Source of the DNA: JAKAXG01 sp035702985
Lineage (GTDB): Bacteria > Actinomycetota > Acidimicrobiia > Acidimicrobiales > Palsa-688
DNA length: 52,402 bases
Direction: 5' to 3'
Assembly (NCBI GenBank): GCA_035702985.1
Contig: DASSZD010000081.1
Coordinates: forward strand, 1 to 52,402
The notes under the pieces are model-generated. The model searched no databases. It was not told where the DNA came from and saw only the letters and a program-made list of their open reading frames with translations. Of this stretch, positions 25,830 to 33,824 are shown one piece after another. Every line of letters starts with the position of its first letter. Position 1 is the first letter of the stretch. Both the position numbers and the translations under genes were made by a program.

Positions 25830-26185
25830 CGGCCCCCACCCGGGGCGCTGAATCTCCGGGGACGCTCGATGACGACCCGGGTCGGCTGGCGCACCACCCG
25901 GCCGTCTCCCAACAGGGGTTCCACCGCGGCGAGAAAGGCGTCGATGCGCTCGGGGCGGTCGATGACCGTCACCGCCACCGGCACGTCCTCACCCACGCTG
26001 AACGCATGGCGGCGGTGCACCCGGGTGGAGACCCCGAACCCGGCCACCCCCTGGATGACCGTGGCCCCGGCCAGACCGGCCCGCCGGGCCCGGTCCACTA
26101 TCGCCACGTAGTCGGGGACCGGACCGGTTCGGGCCGTCTGGGACAGGTAGATCGTCAGGCGGTCGGCCCGCCGGGATGGTTCCAC
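25826..26185 (-). CDS. DUF190 protein, fluoride-operon copy 1
   Basis: The 119-residue DUF190 protein begins at a GTG that overlaps the crcB copy 1 region by spacing of two bases (stop at 26187). It has LTIYLSQTARTGPVPDYVAIVDRA, GLAGATVIQGVAGFGVSTRVH and VPVAVTVIDRPERIDAFLAAV. It ends in an ATGA overlap with crcB copy 2. Alternating crcB-DUF190-crcB-DUF190 order implies each DUF190 goes with one channel. Confidence 0.85.
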   Translation of the reverse strand: MEPSRRADRLTIYLSQTARTGPVPDYVAIVDRARRAGLAGATVIQGVAGFGVSTRVHRRHAFSVGEDVPVAVTVIDRPERIDAFLAAVEPLLGDGRVVRQPTRVVIERPRRFSAPGGGR

Positions 26186-26186
26186 C

Positions 26187-26696
26187 TCAGTCCTCTCCCC
26201 TCTTGACGAACCGCGGCATCCGGCCGCGGCCCAGCATGGTCCCGGCGTACACCGCCGCCAGCCCGGCCGCCAGGGAGGCCACCACGTAGGCCGCGGCCAC
26301 ACCGGGGTGGCCGTCCCTGACCAGGTTGTCGGCGTCGGTCATGTACGTGGACCACGTCGTGTACGCCCCGATCACCCCGGTGGCCACCAGCGGGCGGACG
26401 TACTCGTTGGGACGCCAGCGCTCGACCATCAGGGTCAGCAGGAATCCCAGGGCGAAGCTGCCGGTGACGTTGATCAGGAACGTCGACGTGGGGAAGGCGC
26501 CGTGACGGTAGGGCATGGCCAGCCCCAGCTCGTAGCGGGCGCAGGCGCCCACGACCCCGCCGACGCCCACCGCGGCCAGGATCCCGGGGCGCTGCCAGGC
26601 CGGCCGCCGGCCCGGGCGGCTCGGCACCAGGTCGGGGTCCACCGGCTCCGGGTAGCGGCGCCTGGCCCGGGCCGCCCGGCGGCTGAGCGGCGTCAT
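26187..26696 (-). CDS. crcB: Fluoride ion channel CrcB/Fluc, copy 1
   Basis: The 169-residue Fluc protein has a 40-residue Arg/Pro-rich N-terminal extension (YPEPVDPDLVPSRPGRRP) ahead of the four-helix core. The core has TSTFLINVTGSFALGFLL and GVIGAYTTWSTYM. The extension is unusual for the family, whose members run about 120-130 residues. It is the first channel gene of the operon, 112 bases after the fluoride riboswitch, and its ATG overlaps the stop of a 30-codon leader ORF. Confidence 0.92.
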   Translation of the reverse strand: MTPLSRRAARARRRYPEPVDPDLVPSRPGRRPAWQRPGILAAVGVGGVVGACARYELGLAMPYRHGAFPTSTFLINVTGSFALGFLLTLMVERWRPNEYVRPLVATGVIGAYTTWSTYMTDADNLVRDGHPGVAAAYVVASLAAGLAAVYAGTMLGRGRMPRFVKRGED

Positions 26697-26785
26697 GCCC
26701 GGTCCGACCCCGGCCGCCCGGCGGATCCCACCGACCGGCCGGCGACCACCGGCCGACCACCACTACTGACATCCGACAGAGCCAT
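26693..26785 (-). CDS. Leader ORF between fluoride riboswitch and crcB
   Basis: A 30-codon frame, MALSDVSSGGRPVV..., starts just after the riboswitch and stops in GCATGA, overlapping the crcB ATG. A GGGGGTG lies directly before its ATG. The position implies translational coupling, but no homologue is known to me and it could be accidental in such GC-rich sequence. Confidence 0.35.
   Translation of the reverse strand: MALSDVSSGGRPVVAGRSVGSAGRPGSDRA
26725..26765 (-). promoter_or_regulatory. Possible expression-platform hairpin of the fluoride riboswitch
   Basis: On the minus strand, CGGCCGG-TGGTCG-CCGGCCG forms a 7-bp perfect stem between riboswitch and crcB. There is no U-run after it, so it may act in translation or with Rho rather than as an intrinsic terminator. 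The positions are approximate. Confidence 0.35.
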
Positions 26786-26808
26786 CACCCCCGGGCGGGA
26801 CGCTTGCA

Positions 26809-26861
26809 GTATCAGTAGGAGTCATCAGCCCGGAGGCGGTTACGGCGAACTCCATCGCCTG
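26809..26861 (-). ncRNA. Fluoride riboswitch (crcB motif)
   Basis: Read on the minus strand, the RNA is GGCGAUGGAGUUCGCC, then GUAACC, then GCC-UCCG-GGC, then UGAUGACUCCUACUG. This matches the crcB consensus part by part. GGCGA/UCGCC makes the first stem. GGAGU in the loop pairs with the distal ACUCC. The small hairpin GCC-UCCG-GGC is followed by the invariant UGAUG. It sits 112 bases upstream of crcB copy 1, reading into the CrcB/DUF190 operon. A -10-like TATCTT (26867-26872) precedes it. It should turn on the operon when fluoride rises. Confidence 0.95.
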
Positions 26862-26931
26862 ACCCCAAGATAGCGGCTACCGCCACGCATTCGGCCGCTG
26901 CGGCCCGGATCGGGCTGATAACCAGTAGGTC

Positions 26932-27369
26932 ATGGCCGCCGGGTTCCCGTCCCTCAGATCGACCGTCCTCGACACCACCGATGCCCGGGCCCTGGCCGAG
27001 TTCTACCGGGCGCTGCTCGGCTACCGGTACCGGCCCGGTGACGAGCCGCCCGCCACCGGCCGGCAGGATCCCCGCGGCTCGGACTGGCTGGTGATCGTCG
27101 CTCCCGACGGGCGGGGACGGCTGGCCTTCCAGCAGGTGGACCGGCTGGCCCCGTCCACCTGGCCCGACGACCGGGTGCCGCAGCAGGTTCACCTGGATCT
27201 GGCGGTGGGCAGCCCCGGGGACCTGGCGGCCCAGCACCCCCGGATCCTCGGGCTGGGGGCCCGCCTGCTCGCCGACCGCTTCGACGACCCCGACGAACCC
27301 CTCTACGTCTACGCCGACCCGGCCGGGCACCCGTTCTGCGTCTTCGTGGCGGCCGACTCCGAGCCGTAG
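26932..27369 (+). CDS. VOC-superfamily (glyoxalase-like) protein
   Basis: The 145-residue protein has two betaalphabetabetabeta modules. It opens with STVLDTTDARALAEFYRALLGYRY, contains VPQQVHLDLAV, and ends YADPAGHPFCVFV. These are the usual landmarks of VOC-fold proteins (DUF/glyoxalase-like family). Metal ligands are incomplete to the eye, so activity is uncertain. It is divergent from the fluoride operon. Confidence 0.8.
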   Translation: MAAGFPSLRSTVLDTTDARALAEFYRALLGYRYRPGDEPPATGRQDPRGSDWLVIVAPDGRGRLAFQQVDRLAPSTWPDDRVPQQVHLDLAVGSPGDLAAQHPRILGLGARLLADRFDDPDEPLYVYADPAGHPFCVFVAADSEP

Positions 27370-27442
27370 CGGCCCGGCGCCGCGACCCGGCCCGGCCGAA
27401 CCGCTGAGGCCGCCCGGGCCGCCGCCGATCCCGTGACGGGGC

Positions 27443-29437
27443 TCAGGGCCGCCAGTGCCGGCGGCGCAGCAGGCGCAGCCCGTTGAGCCCGACCACCACG
27501 GTGGACCCCTCGTGGCCGGCGACACCGAGCGGTAGCGGGAGGTGGCCGGTCAGGTCGACGCAGACCAGGGCGGCGATGACCGTGGCGGCGAAGGCCAGGT
27601 TCACCTTGACGACCCGCCGGGCCCGGCGGGAGATCCCGATGGCCGCCGGCAGCGCCGACAGCTCGTCCCGGACCATGACCAGGTCGGCGGTTTCGAGGGC
27701 CAGGTCGGAGCCGTGGCGACCCATGGCCACCCCGACGTGGGCGGCGGCCAGCGCCGGGGCGTCGTTGACCCCGTCCCCGACCACCGCCAGGCGGGCGCCG
27801 TCACCCTGGAGCGCCTCGACGGCCGCCACCTTGGCCTCGGGGAGCAGGCCGGCCCGCACGTCGGCGATCCCCACCGCGCTGGCGACGGCGGCGGCCGCCC
27901 GCCGGTTGTCACCGGTTATGAGCACCGCCGGGGCGGCGGTGACCGCCACCAGGCTCGCCACCGCGTCCCGGGCGTCGGGCCGGAGCTGGTCGGCCAGGCC
28001 CAGCACCCCGACCGGCTGCCCGTCGGCCAGGACCACCACCGCGGTCTGTCCGGCTTCCTCCAGGTCGGCCACCGCCGCCTGGGCGCAGGCGACCTCCGGG
28101 CCGGCCGGGGACCCGGCCAGGACGTCCGGTCGGGCCACGTGGATGCGGCGGCCGGCCACCATGGCCTGCACCCCCCGGCCCGGTTCGGAGCGGAACCCGG
28201 CGGCGTCCGGCACGTCCACGCCGTGGCGGCGAGCCGCGTCGACCACGGCCCGGGCCAGGGGATGCTCGCTGGGGTTCTCGGCGGCCGCCGCCCAGCCCAG
28301 CACGGTGCCGGCGTCCACGGCCGCACCGACCGGCCGGACGGCATCGAGGCGGGGCGCCCCGCGGGTGAGGGTTCCGGTCTTGTCGAAGGCCACCCGGCTG
28401 GTCCGGCCCAGCTGCTCCATCACCACCGCCGACTTGACCAGCACCCCGTGGCGGCCGGAGTTGGCGATGGCCGCCAGGTAGGGGGGCATGGTGGCCAGCA
28501 CCACCGCGCACGGGGAGGCCACGATCATGAACGTCATGGCCCGCAAGAGCGTGGGCTGCAGCGCCGAACCCAGGACCAGCGGCACCACGAACAGGGCCAG
28601 GGTGACGCTGACCATGGCGATCGAGTAGCGCTGCTCCACCCGGTCGATGAACAGCTGGGTCTCCGCCTTGGTCCCGCTGGCCTCCTCCACCAGGGCCACG
28701 ATGCGGGCCACCACCGACTCGCCGGCCGGCCGGGCCACCTCCACCACCAGGGACCCGGATCCGTTGAGGGTGCCGGCGAACACCTCGTCGCCGGGCGTCC
28801 TGGCGACCGGCAGCGGTTCACCGGTGATGGACGCCTGGTCCACGTCGCTCGATCCGGACACCACCCGGCCGTCCGCCGCGATGCGCTCGCCGGGGCGGAC
28901 CATGATCCGCTCGCCGACGGCCAACTCGGCGGCGTCGACGACCGTCTCGCCGTCCGGTCCGAGGCGGCTGGCCACATCGGGCGCCAGGCTGAGCAGGGAG
29001 GTCACCGCGTCGCGGGTGCGGCGGGTGGACACCGCCTCGAGCGCCCCCGAGGTGGAGAAGATGACGATCAGGAGAGCCCCGTCGAGCACCTGGCCGATAC
29101 CGGCCGCCACCAGGGCCGCCACCACCATCAGCAGGTCCACGTCCAGCGACCGGTCCCGCAGCGCCTCGAGCCCGGCCCGGCCGGGCTCCCATCCACCGGC
29201 CGCGTAGCAGCCGGCGAAGAGCACGTCCGCCGGCCAGCCCGCCCCGCCCACCCGGACGGCCAGGCCGGTCAGGAACAGCGCCAGCGACAGCATCGCCCAG
29301 CGCACCTCCGGCTGGTCGGCCAGCGACCGCCACCCGCCCCCGGGCCCCGCCGTCGCCGGCCGGGCGTCGGGCCGCGCCGCGGGGCCGGCGGCCGGATGGA
29401 GGTGCTCGTCGTGCTCGCACTCGGCGGTGTGGCTCAC
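27443..29437 (-). CDS. P1B-4-type metal-exporting ATPase (CtpD/CoaT-like)
   Basis: The 664-residue P-type ATPase starts at a GTG. The short N-terminus is His/Glu-rich (ECEHDEHLHPAAG) and lacks a CxxC metal-binding domain. The membrane ion site is SPC in VASPCAVVLATMPP, and the last membrane region carries HEGST, together defining subgroup P1B-4. Catalytic motifs are TGEPLPV, DKTGTLTRG, SEHPLA, ITGDN and GDGVNDAP. P1B-4 pumps export Co, Fe, Ni or Zn. The next gene on this strand, an MFS transporter, lies only 10 bases upstream, so they form an operon. Confidence 0.9.
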   Translation of the reverse strand: MSHTAECEHDEHLHPAAGPAARPDARPATAGPGGGWRSLADQPEVRWAMLSLALFLTGLAVRVGGAGWPADVLFAGCYAAGGWEPGRAGLEALRDRSLDVDLLMVVAALVAAGIGQVLDGALLIVIFSTSGALEAVSTRRTRDAVTSLLSLAPDVASRLGPDGETVVDAAELAVGERIMVRPGERIAADGRVVSGSSDVDQASITGEPLPVARTPGDEVFAGTLNGSGSLVVEVARPAGESVVARIVALVEEASGTKAETQLFIDRVEQRYSIAMVSVTLALFVVPLVLGSALQPTLLRAMTFMIVASPCAVVLATMPPYLAAIANSGRHGVLVKSAVVMEQLGRTSRVAFDKTGTLTRGAPRLDAVRPVGAAVDAGTVLGWAAAAENPSEHPLARAVVDAARRHGVDVPDAAGFRSEPGRGVQAMVAGRRIHVARPDVLAGSPAGPEVACAQAAVADLEEAGQTAVVVLADGQPVGVLGLADQLRPDARDAVASLVAVTAAPAVLITGDNRRAAAAVASAVGIADVRAGLLPEAKVAAVEALQGDGARLAVVGDGVNDAPALAAAHVGVAMGRHGSDLALETADLVMVRDELSALPAAIGISRRARRVVKVNLAFAATVIAALVCVDLTGHLPLPLGVAGHEGSTVVVGLNGLRLLRRRHWRP

Positions 29438-29447
29438 CGGACCAACC

Positions 29448-30698
29448 CTACGATCCGGAGCCGGATCCCGCCCCTTCGGGACCGGCCGCGACCCGGTCGC
29501 CCTTCCACAGGGGCAGGAAGGCCACCACTGCCACCGCCTGCACGACCACGGTGAAGATGATGGCGTCGTCGATGGACACGTCGTAGAGGGCCCCGATGAT
29601 GGCCGAGCCGGCCAGCCAGGCCAGTCCGTAGACGGCGGTGAAGGTCCCGTAGCCGACCCCCCGCCGCTCCGGCGGCACCAGGTCGGCCACCGCGGCCCGC
29701 ATGGTGGACTCGTGGATGCCCATGACCGCCCCCCACAGCAGGGCACCGACCCACACCAGGGCCACATCGGTGGAGAACGACAGGAACGGGATGGCCGTCC
29801 CGAGGACCGGCAGGGCCAGCAGGCCCCGCAGGCCGAACCGGTCGTAGACCCGGCCCGACGCCAGGGCGGTGAGGGCGGCCGCTCCCATGGCCACGGCGTA
29901 GAGAACCGGGATGACCGGCGCCGACACCACGTGGCGGTGCTGGAGGTGGTAGGCCAGCACCGCGAAAGTGGAGAACCCGGCCAGGGTGGCGGCGCTGAAG
30001 GTGGCGTACTGCCAGAAGCGGCGGCCGAAGCCCCTCAGCGACACCGACCGGGTCTGGGTGGGGCGGGCGGCGGGGTCGTAGGCGCCCGGCTCGGGGACCC
30101 GGCGGCGCAGGTAGACCAGCACGCCCAGGGCGGCCACCCCCGGTACGGCCAGGACGGCGAAGGCGCTGCGGTAGCCGCCGCCCAGGGCCAGCACCGCCGC
30201 CACCACCAGAGGGCCGACCAGGGCCCCGGACTGATCGAGGGCCTCGTGGGCGGCGAAGGCCCGGCCCCGGCCCAGATCGACGCTGGCCTGGGCCAGCATG
30301 GTGTCCCGGGCCGGGGTGCGCACCGCCTTGCCGAAGCGCTCCGCCACCACCAGCACGCAGGCCACCGCCAGGGGGCCTCCCACCCCCAGGAGCGGCACCG
30401 ACACCACGGTGATGGCGTAGCCGGCGAACGAGATGGCCCAGTGGCGGCCGGTGCGGTCCGACCAGCGGCCGGTGGCCAGGCGGAACACCAGGGCCACCGC
30501 CTCGCCGAAACCGGTGATGGCCCCGACCAGGGCGGCCGACGCCCCGAAGGTCTCCAGGTAGGGTCCCACGATGCTGCGGGCCCCCTCGTACACGAAGTCG
30601 GCCAGGCCGCTCACCACCCCGAAGACCAACACGAAACGCATCGGCCCGAACCGGTTGGGGCTCATGGCCTCCTCTACGCCCTCGGTGTCCTCGTTCAT
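29448..30698 (-). CDS. MFS transporter, probably metal-efflux linked
   Basis: The 416-residue, 12-helix transporter has GLADFVYEGARSIVGPYL at its start, motif A-like GRWSDRTGRHWAI, and GIHESTMRAAVADLVPPERRG in the second half. It resembles MFS proteins found beside heavy-metal ATPases. Ten bases separate it from the P1B-4 ATPase, which follows it in the operon. The substrate cannot be deduced. The ATG at 30698 or that at 30665 (MSPNRF) may be used. Confidence 0.82.
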   Translation of the reverse strand: MNEDTEGVEEAMSPNRFGPMRFVLVFGVVSGLADFVYEGARSIVGPYLETFGASAALVGAITGFGEAVALVFRLATGRWSDRTGRHWAISFAGYAITVVSVPLLGVGGPLAVACVLVVAERFGKAVRTPARDTMLAQASVDLGRGRAFAAHEALDQSGALVGPLVVAAVLALGGGYRSAFAVLAVPGVAALGVLVYLRRRVPEPGAYDPAARPTQTRSVSLRGFGRRFWQYATFSAATLAGFSTFAVLAYHLQHRHVVSAPVIPVLYAVAMGAAALTALASGRVYDRFGLRGLLALPVLGTAIPFLSFSTDVALVWVGALLWGAVMGIHESTMRAAVADLVPPERRGVGYGTFTAVYGLAWLAGSAIIGALYDVSIDDAIIFTVVVQAVAVVAFLPLWKGDRVAAGPEGAGSGSGS

Positions 30699-30931
30699 CC
30701 CGATCTGCCTACCCGCAGCGGCCGGTCGGTCGCCACACCGGAGCGTCGCGCGCTTCCGCGGAATCGCGCTCGGCCGGTCGCGGCGTGGATGCTGCGCAGC
30801 TGATGGAGATCGTCCGGTTGGGTTAAGGCCACATCAGCGGAAGGTGTCGGGAACCACCGGACTGCTGAGATCCTCCTGAAAAGGACCCATCCCGCCTTCT
30901 CGAAGCCCTCCGGGCGGGCGATACTCCTGCC
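30699..30931. other. Intergenic region between divergent MFS and ferric-reductase-like genes
   Basis: No gene or clear structural RNA is seen. A -10-like GATACT at 30920-30925 ends seven bases before the GTG of the ferric-reductase-like gene. That spacing fits a leaderless transcript. No strong operator symmetry stands out. Confidence 0.4.
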
Positions 30932-32317
30932 GTGGTTGCCCCCAGGACCGGTTCCGTTGCCCCTCCGGGTCGCCGGCCGGCCCCCCTGGCGGCGCCGCCG
31001 GCCCACCCGGCCTCGACGGTGAGAAGAGCGGCGCTGAGCGTGGCCGGCGGGGGGCTGGTGCTGGTGACGGTGCTGACCGTGGTGGACACCCCGCTGTCCA
31101 CCCTGAGCCAGCCGGGCGGGGCGGCCACCTTCGTGGGAACCCTCACCGGGATGGTCGGCACCTACCTGGCGCTGCTCATGGTGCTGCTGGTCAGCCGCCT
31201 GCCCCCGGTCGAGTCGGTCCTCGGCCAGGACGGCCTGGTGCGGTGGCACCGGCGCCTGGCCCCGTGGCCCATCGTCCTGCTCACCGTGCACGCCGTCAGC
31301 CTGACCCTGGGCTACGCCCAGGCGGCGAAGACCGGCGCCGTGCACGAGTTCGGGACGCTGCTGTCGGGCTATGCCGACGTTCTGGCCGCCACCGCCGGCC
31401 TGGCCCTGATGCTCCTCGCCGGGATCACATCGATCCGGAACATCCGCCGCCGGCTGCGCCGCGAGACCTGGTGGGTCGTCCACCTGTACCTGTACCTGGC
31501 CCTGGCCCTGTCGTTCGCCCACGCCCTGGTGCTCGGCCCCACCTTCGTGGGTCACCCCCTGACCCGCGTCGTGTGGTCGGTGGCCTGGGCCGCCACCGCC
31601 GGGGCGGTGCTGGTCTTCCGCTGGGGCCTGCCGCTCGCCCGCAGCGCCTACCACCGCCTGGTCGTGGCCGACGTGCAGCGGGAGGGCCGCGGGGTGGTGT
31701 CGATAGTGCTGCGGGGCCGGCACCTGGAGCGGCTGCCGGTCGAGGGCGGCCAGTTCGCCATGTGGCGGTTCATGGTGCCGGGGATGTGGTGGCAGGCCCA
31801 CCCCTACTCCGTGTCCGCCCTGCCCCAGCGGGGGCAGATGCGACTCACGGTCAAGGCCGTCGGCGATCACTCCCGGGCCGTCGCCCGCCTCCGCCCCGGC
31901 ACACCCGTCTTCTTCGAGGGGCCGTACGGCGCATTCACCGCCCGGGCCCGGCGCCGCAGCAAGGTGGTGCTGATCGCCGCCGGGATCGGCGTGACCTCCC
32001 TCCGCTCCCTCCTCGAGGATCTGCCTCCCGGCAGCGACCCGGTGGTGATCCTCCGGGGCACGTCGGCCGAGGACATGCCCCTCCGCGACGAGGTCGCCGC
32101 CCTGGTGGAGGCCCGGGCCGGGACCCTGCACGAGCTGTACGGATCCCGCCACCGGCACGTGCTCGATACCCGCCGTCTGCGGCAACTGGTGCCCGACCTG
32201 ATCCGCCGGGACATCTACATCTGCGGACCGGAGTCCTTCGTCGGGACGCTCAGCGATGTCGTGAGGCACCTCGGCGTGCCCGACGACTCGGTCCACCACG
32301 AGGCTTACGCACTGTAA
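30932..32317 (+). CDS. Ferric-reductase-like transmembrane flavocytochrome
   Basis: The 461-residue protein has an N-terminal ferric-reductase-like transmembrane domain with candidate heme histidines in VRWHRRLAPWPIVLLTVHAVS and TWWVVHLYLYLALALSFAHALV. A C-terminal FAD/NAD(P) module follows, with HPYSVSAL (FAD), FEGPYGAF, and the NAD-site words AAGIGVTSLRSLL and YICGPESF. It would take electrons from NAD(P)H and pass them across the membrane. It is followed by the FMN-binding protein and ApbE, which point to a flavin-linked outward electron route. There is no Shine-Dalgarno. Confidence 0.85.
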   Translation: MVAPRTGSVAPPGRRPAPLAAPPAHPASTVRRAALSVAGGGLVLVTVLTVVDTPLSTLSQPGGAATFVGTLTGMVGTYLALLMVLLVSRLPPVESVLGQDGLVRWHRRLAPWPIVLLTVHAVSLTLGYAQAAKTGAVHEFGTLLSGYADVLAATAGLALMLLAGITSIRNIRRRLRRETWWVVHLYLYLALALSFAHALVLGPTFVGHPLTRVVWSVAWAATAGAVLVFRWGLPLARSAYHRLVVADVQREGRGVVSIVLRGRHLERLPVEGGQFAMWRFMVPGMWWQAHPYSVSALPQRGQMRLTVKAVGDHSRAVARLRPGTPVFFEGPYGAFTARARRRSKVVLIAAGIGVTSLRSLLEDLPPGSDPVVILRGTSAEDMPLRDEVAALVEARAGTLHELYGSRHRHVLDTRRLRQLVPDLIRRDIYICGPESFVGTLSDVVRHLGVPDDSVHHEAYAL

Positions 32318-32331
32318 GGAGACGGATCGAG

Positions 32332-32823
32332 ATGCGCCGCAGCCCCTTCGTCATCGTCGCCACCGCCGCCGGCCTCTACGGCGTCCTCAGCTACCAGAGC
32401 CACCAGCCGAAACTCGGCCTGGCGTCCGGATCGTCGCCCACCACCTCCACCCCCACCACCTCCACCCCGGCCACCTCGACCCCGGCCGGCAGCGGCACGA
32501 CGGCGGCCGGACCGACCGCCCCGTCCACCACCGCCCCCCGCCCGGCCACCCGGTCCGCCACCGGATCCCTGGTCCAGTACGGCTACGGGCAACTGGCGGT
32601 ACGGGTCACGCTCGACGGCACCCGGATCACCGACGTGTCCCTGGCCAGCATCCAGGTCGCCGAGCAGACGTCGCAGTACATCGCCCAGCAGTCGGTCCCG
32701 GTCCTGCGCAACGAGGTTCTCAGCGCCCAGAACGCCCGGATCCAGGCCGTGTCGGGGGCCACCTACACGAGCGAGGCCTACATCCGCTCCCTCCAGTCCG
32801 CGCTGAGCCGGGCGGGGGCGTGA
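32332..32823 (+). CDS. FMN-binding domain protein, membrane-anchored
   Basis: The 163-residue protein has an N-terminal hydrophobic anchor (SPFVIVATAAGLYGVLSY), a Thr/Pro/Ala-rich linker, and an FMN-binding domain ending SGATYTSEAYIRSLQSAL. The Thr in SGATYTS is the usual site where ApbE attaches FMN. AAGGAG precedes the ATG. It sits between its probable electron donor and its probable flavin transferase, so it is likely an extracytoplasmic flavinylated electron carrier. Confidence 0.88.
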   Translation: MRRSPFVIVATAAGLYGVLSYQSHQPKLGLASGSSPTTSTPTTSTPATSTPAGSGTTAAGPTAPSTTAPRPATRSATGSLVQYGYGQLAVRVTLDGTRITDVSLASIQVAEQTSQYIAQQSVPVLRNEVLSAQNARIQAVSGATYTSEAYIRSLQSALSRAGA

Positions 32824-32824
32824 C

Positions 32825-33622
32825 GTGCTGGTGGAGGGCGCCCACGCCGAAGCGGTGATGGGCACCGTCGTGTCGATCTCGTGGTGGTCGGATGCGGACC
32901 ACGCCGGGGCGTGCCGGGAGGCGGTGGCCACCGCCTGCCGGCGCCTGCACGACACCGACCGCCGGTTCAGCACCTGGATCCCCGACAGCCCCATGAACCG
33001 GGTCCGCCGGGGTGAGCTGAAGCCGGCCGACGATCCCCTGATCGCCGGGGTGCTGGACCGCTGCGCCGAGCTGCGGGAGGTGTCCGCCGGCTGGTTCGAT
33101 CCATGGGCCGGCCCCGGCGGGGTCGACCCCACCGGGATGGTCAAGGGCTGGGCCGCCGAGCTGGCGTGTGGCGACATCGCCGAGGGGGGTGCCAGCGCGG
33201 CGCTGGTCAACGCCGGCGGCGACATCGCCACCCACGGCGCGCCCCCGGCCGATCCCGGTGCGACCGGCCCCCCCGGCTGGCGGGTGGGGATCCGCCACCC
33301 GTGGCGCCCCGACGCCCTGGCCGGGGTGGTGTTCCTGCCGCCCGGCGGGACGGTGGCCACCTCGGGCGTGTACGAGCGGGGCCCCCATCTGTGGGAGCCC
33401 GGGACCGGGGCCCCGGCGCCGGCCGCCGCGTCGGCCACGGTCTGCGGCCCCAGCCTCACCGTCGCCGACGCCCTGGCCACCGCGCTGGCCGTGGGGCGGG
33501 ACGAGGTCCTGACCGTGCTGGAGGCGGGCGGGGAGTACGAGGGCTGGTTGATCGGCCCGGACGGCTCCGAGACCGGCACGCCCGGATTCCCGTGGGTACC
33601 CCCCGTCCCGACGGAGCCGTGA
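32825..33622 (+). CDS. apbE: FAD:protein FMN transferase
   Basis: The 265-residue ApbE-family protein begins one base after the FMN-binding protein stop. It has EAVMGTVVSI, DRRFSTWIPDSPMNRV, the metal/FAD site DPTGMVKGWAAE and VNAGGDIATHG, and the C-terminal TVADALATALAVG. It transfers FMN from FAD to Thr on partner proteins. It lacks an obvious signal peptide, although the reaction usually happens outside the membrane. It is convergent with the tRNA gene four bases on. Confidence 0.9.
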   Translation: MLVEGAHAEAVMGTVVSISWWSDADHAGACREAVATACRRLHDTDRRFSTWIPDSPMNRVRRGELKPADDPLIAGVLDRCAELREVSAGWFDPWAGPGGVDPTGMVKGWAAELACGDIAEGGASAALVNAGGDIATHGAPPADPGATGPPGWRVGIRHPWRPDALAGVVFLPPGGTVATSGVYERGPHLWEPGTGAPAPAAASATVCGPSLTVADALATALAVGRDEVLTVLEAGGEYEGWLIGPDGSETGTPGFPWVPPVPTEP

Positions 33623-33625
33623 TGG

Positions 33626-33712
<87 letters not shown>

Positions 33713-33824
33713 GAGTGGAGGACCGAGCATATACGACGCGACGGGGGTGCAGCACCGGCAGCGGGGGTAGGGATGGGCCAGTGCCGAGTGATCCTCGGCC
33801 CAGCGGGGTACGCTCTGGATGACC

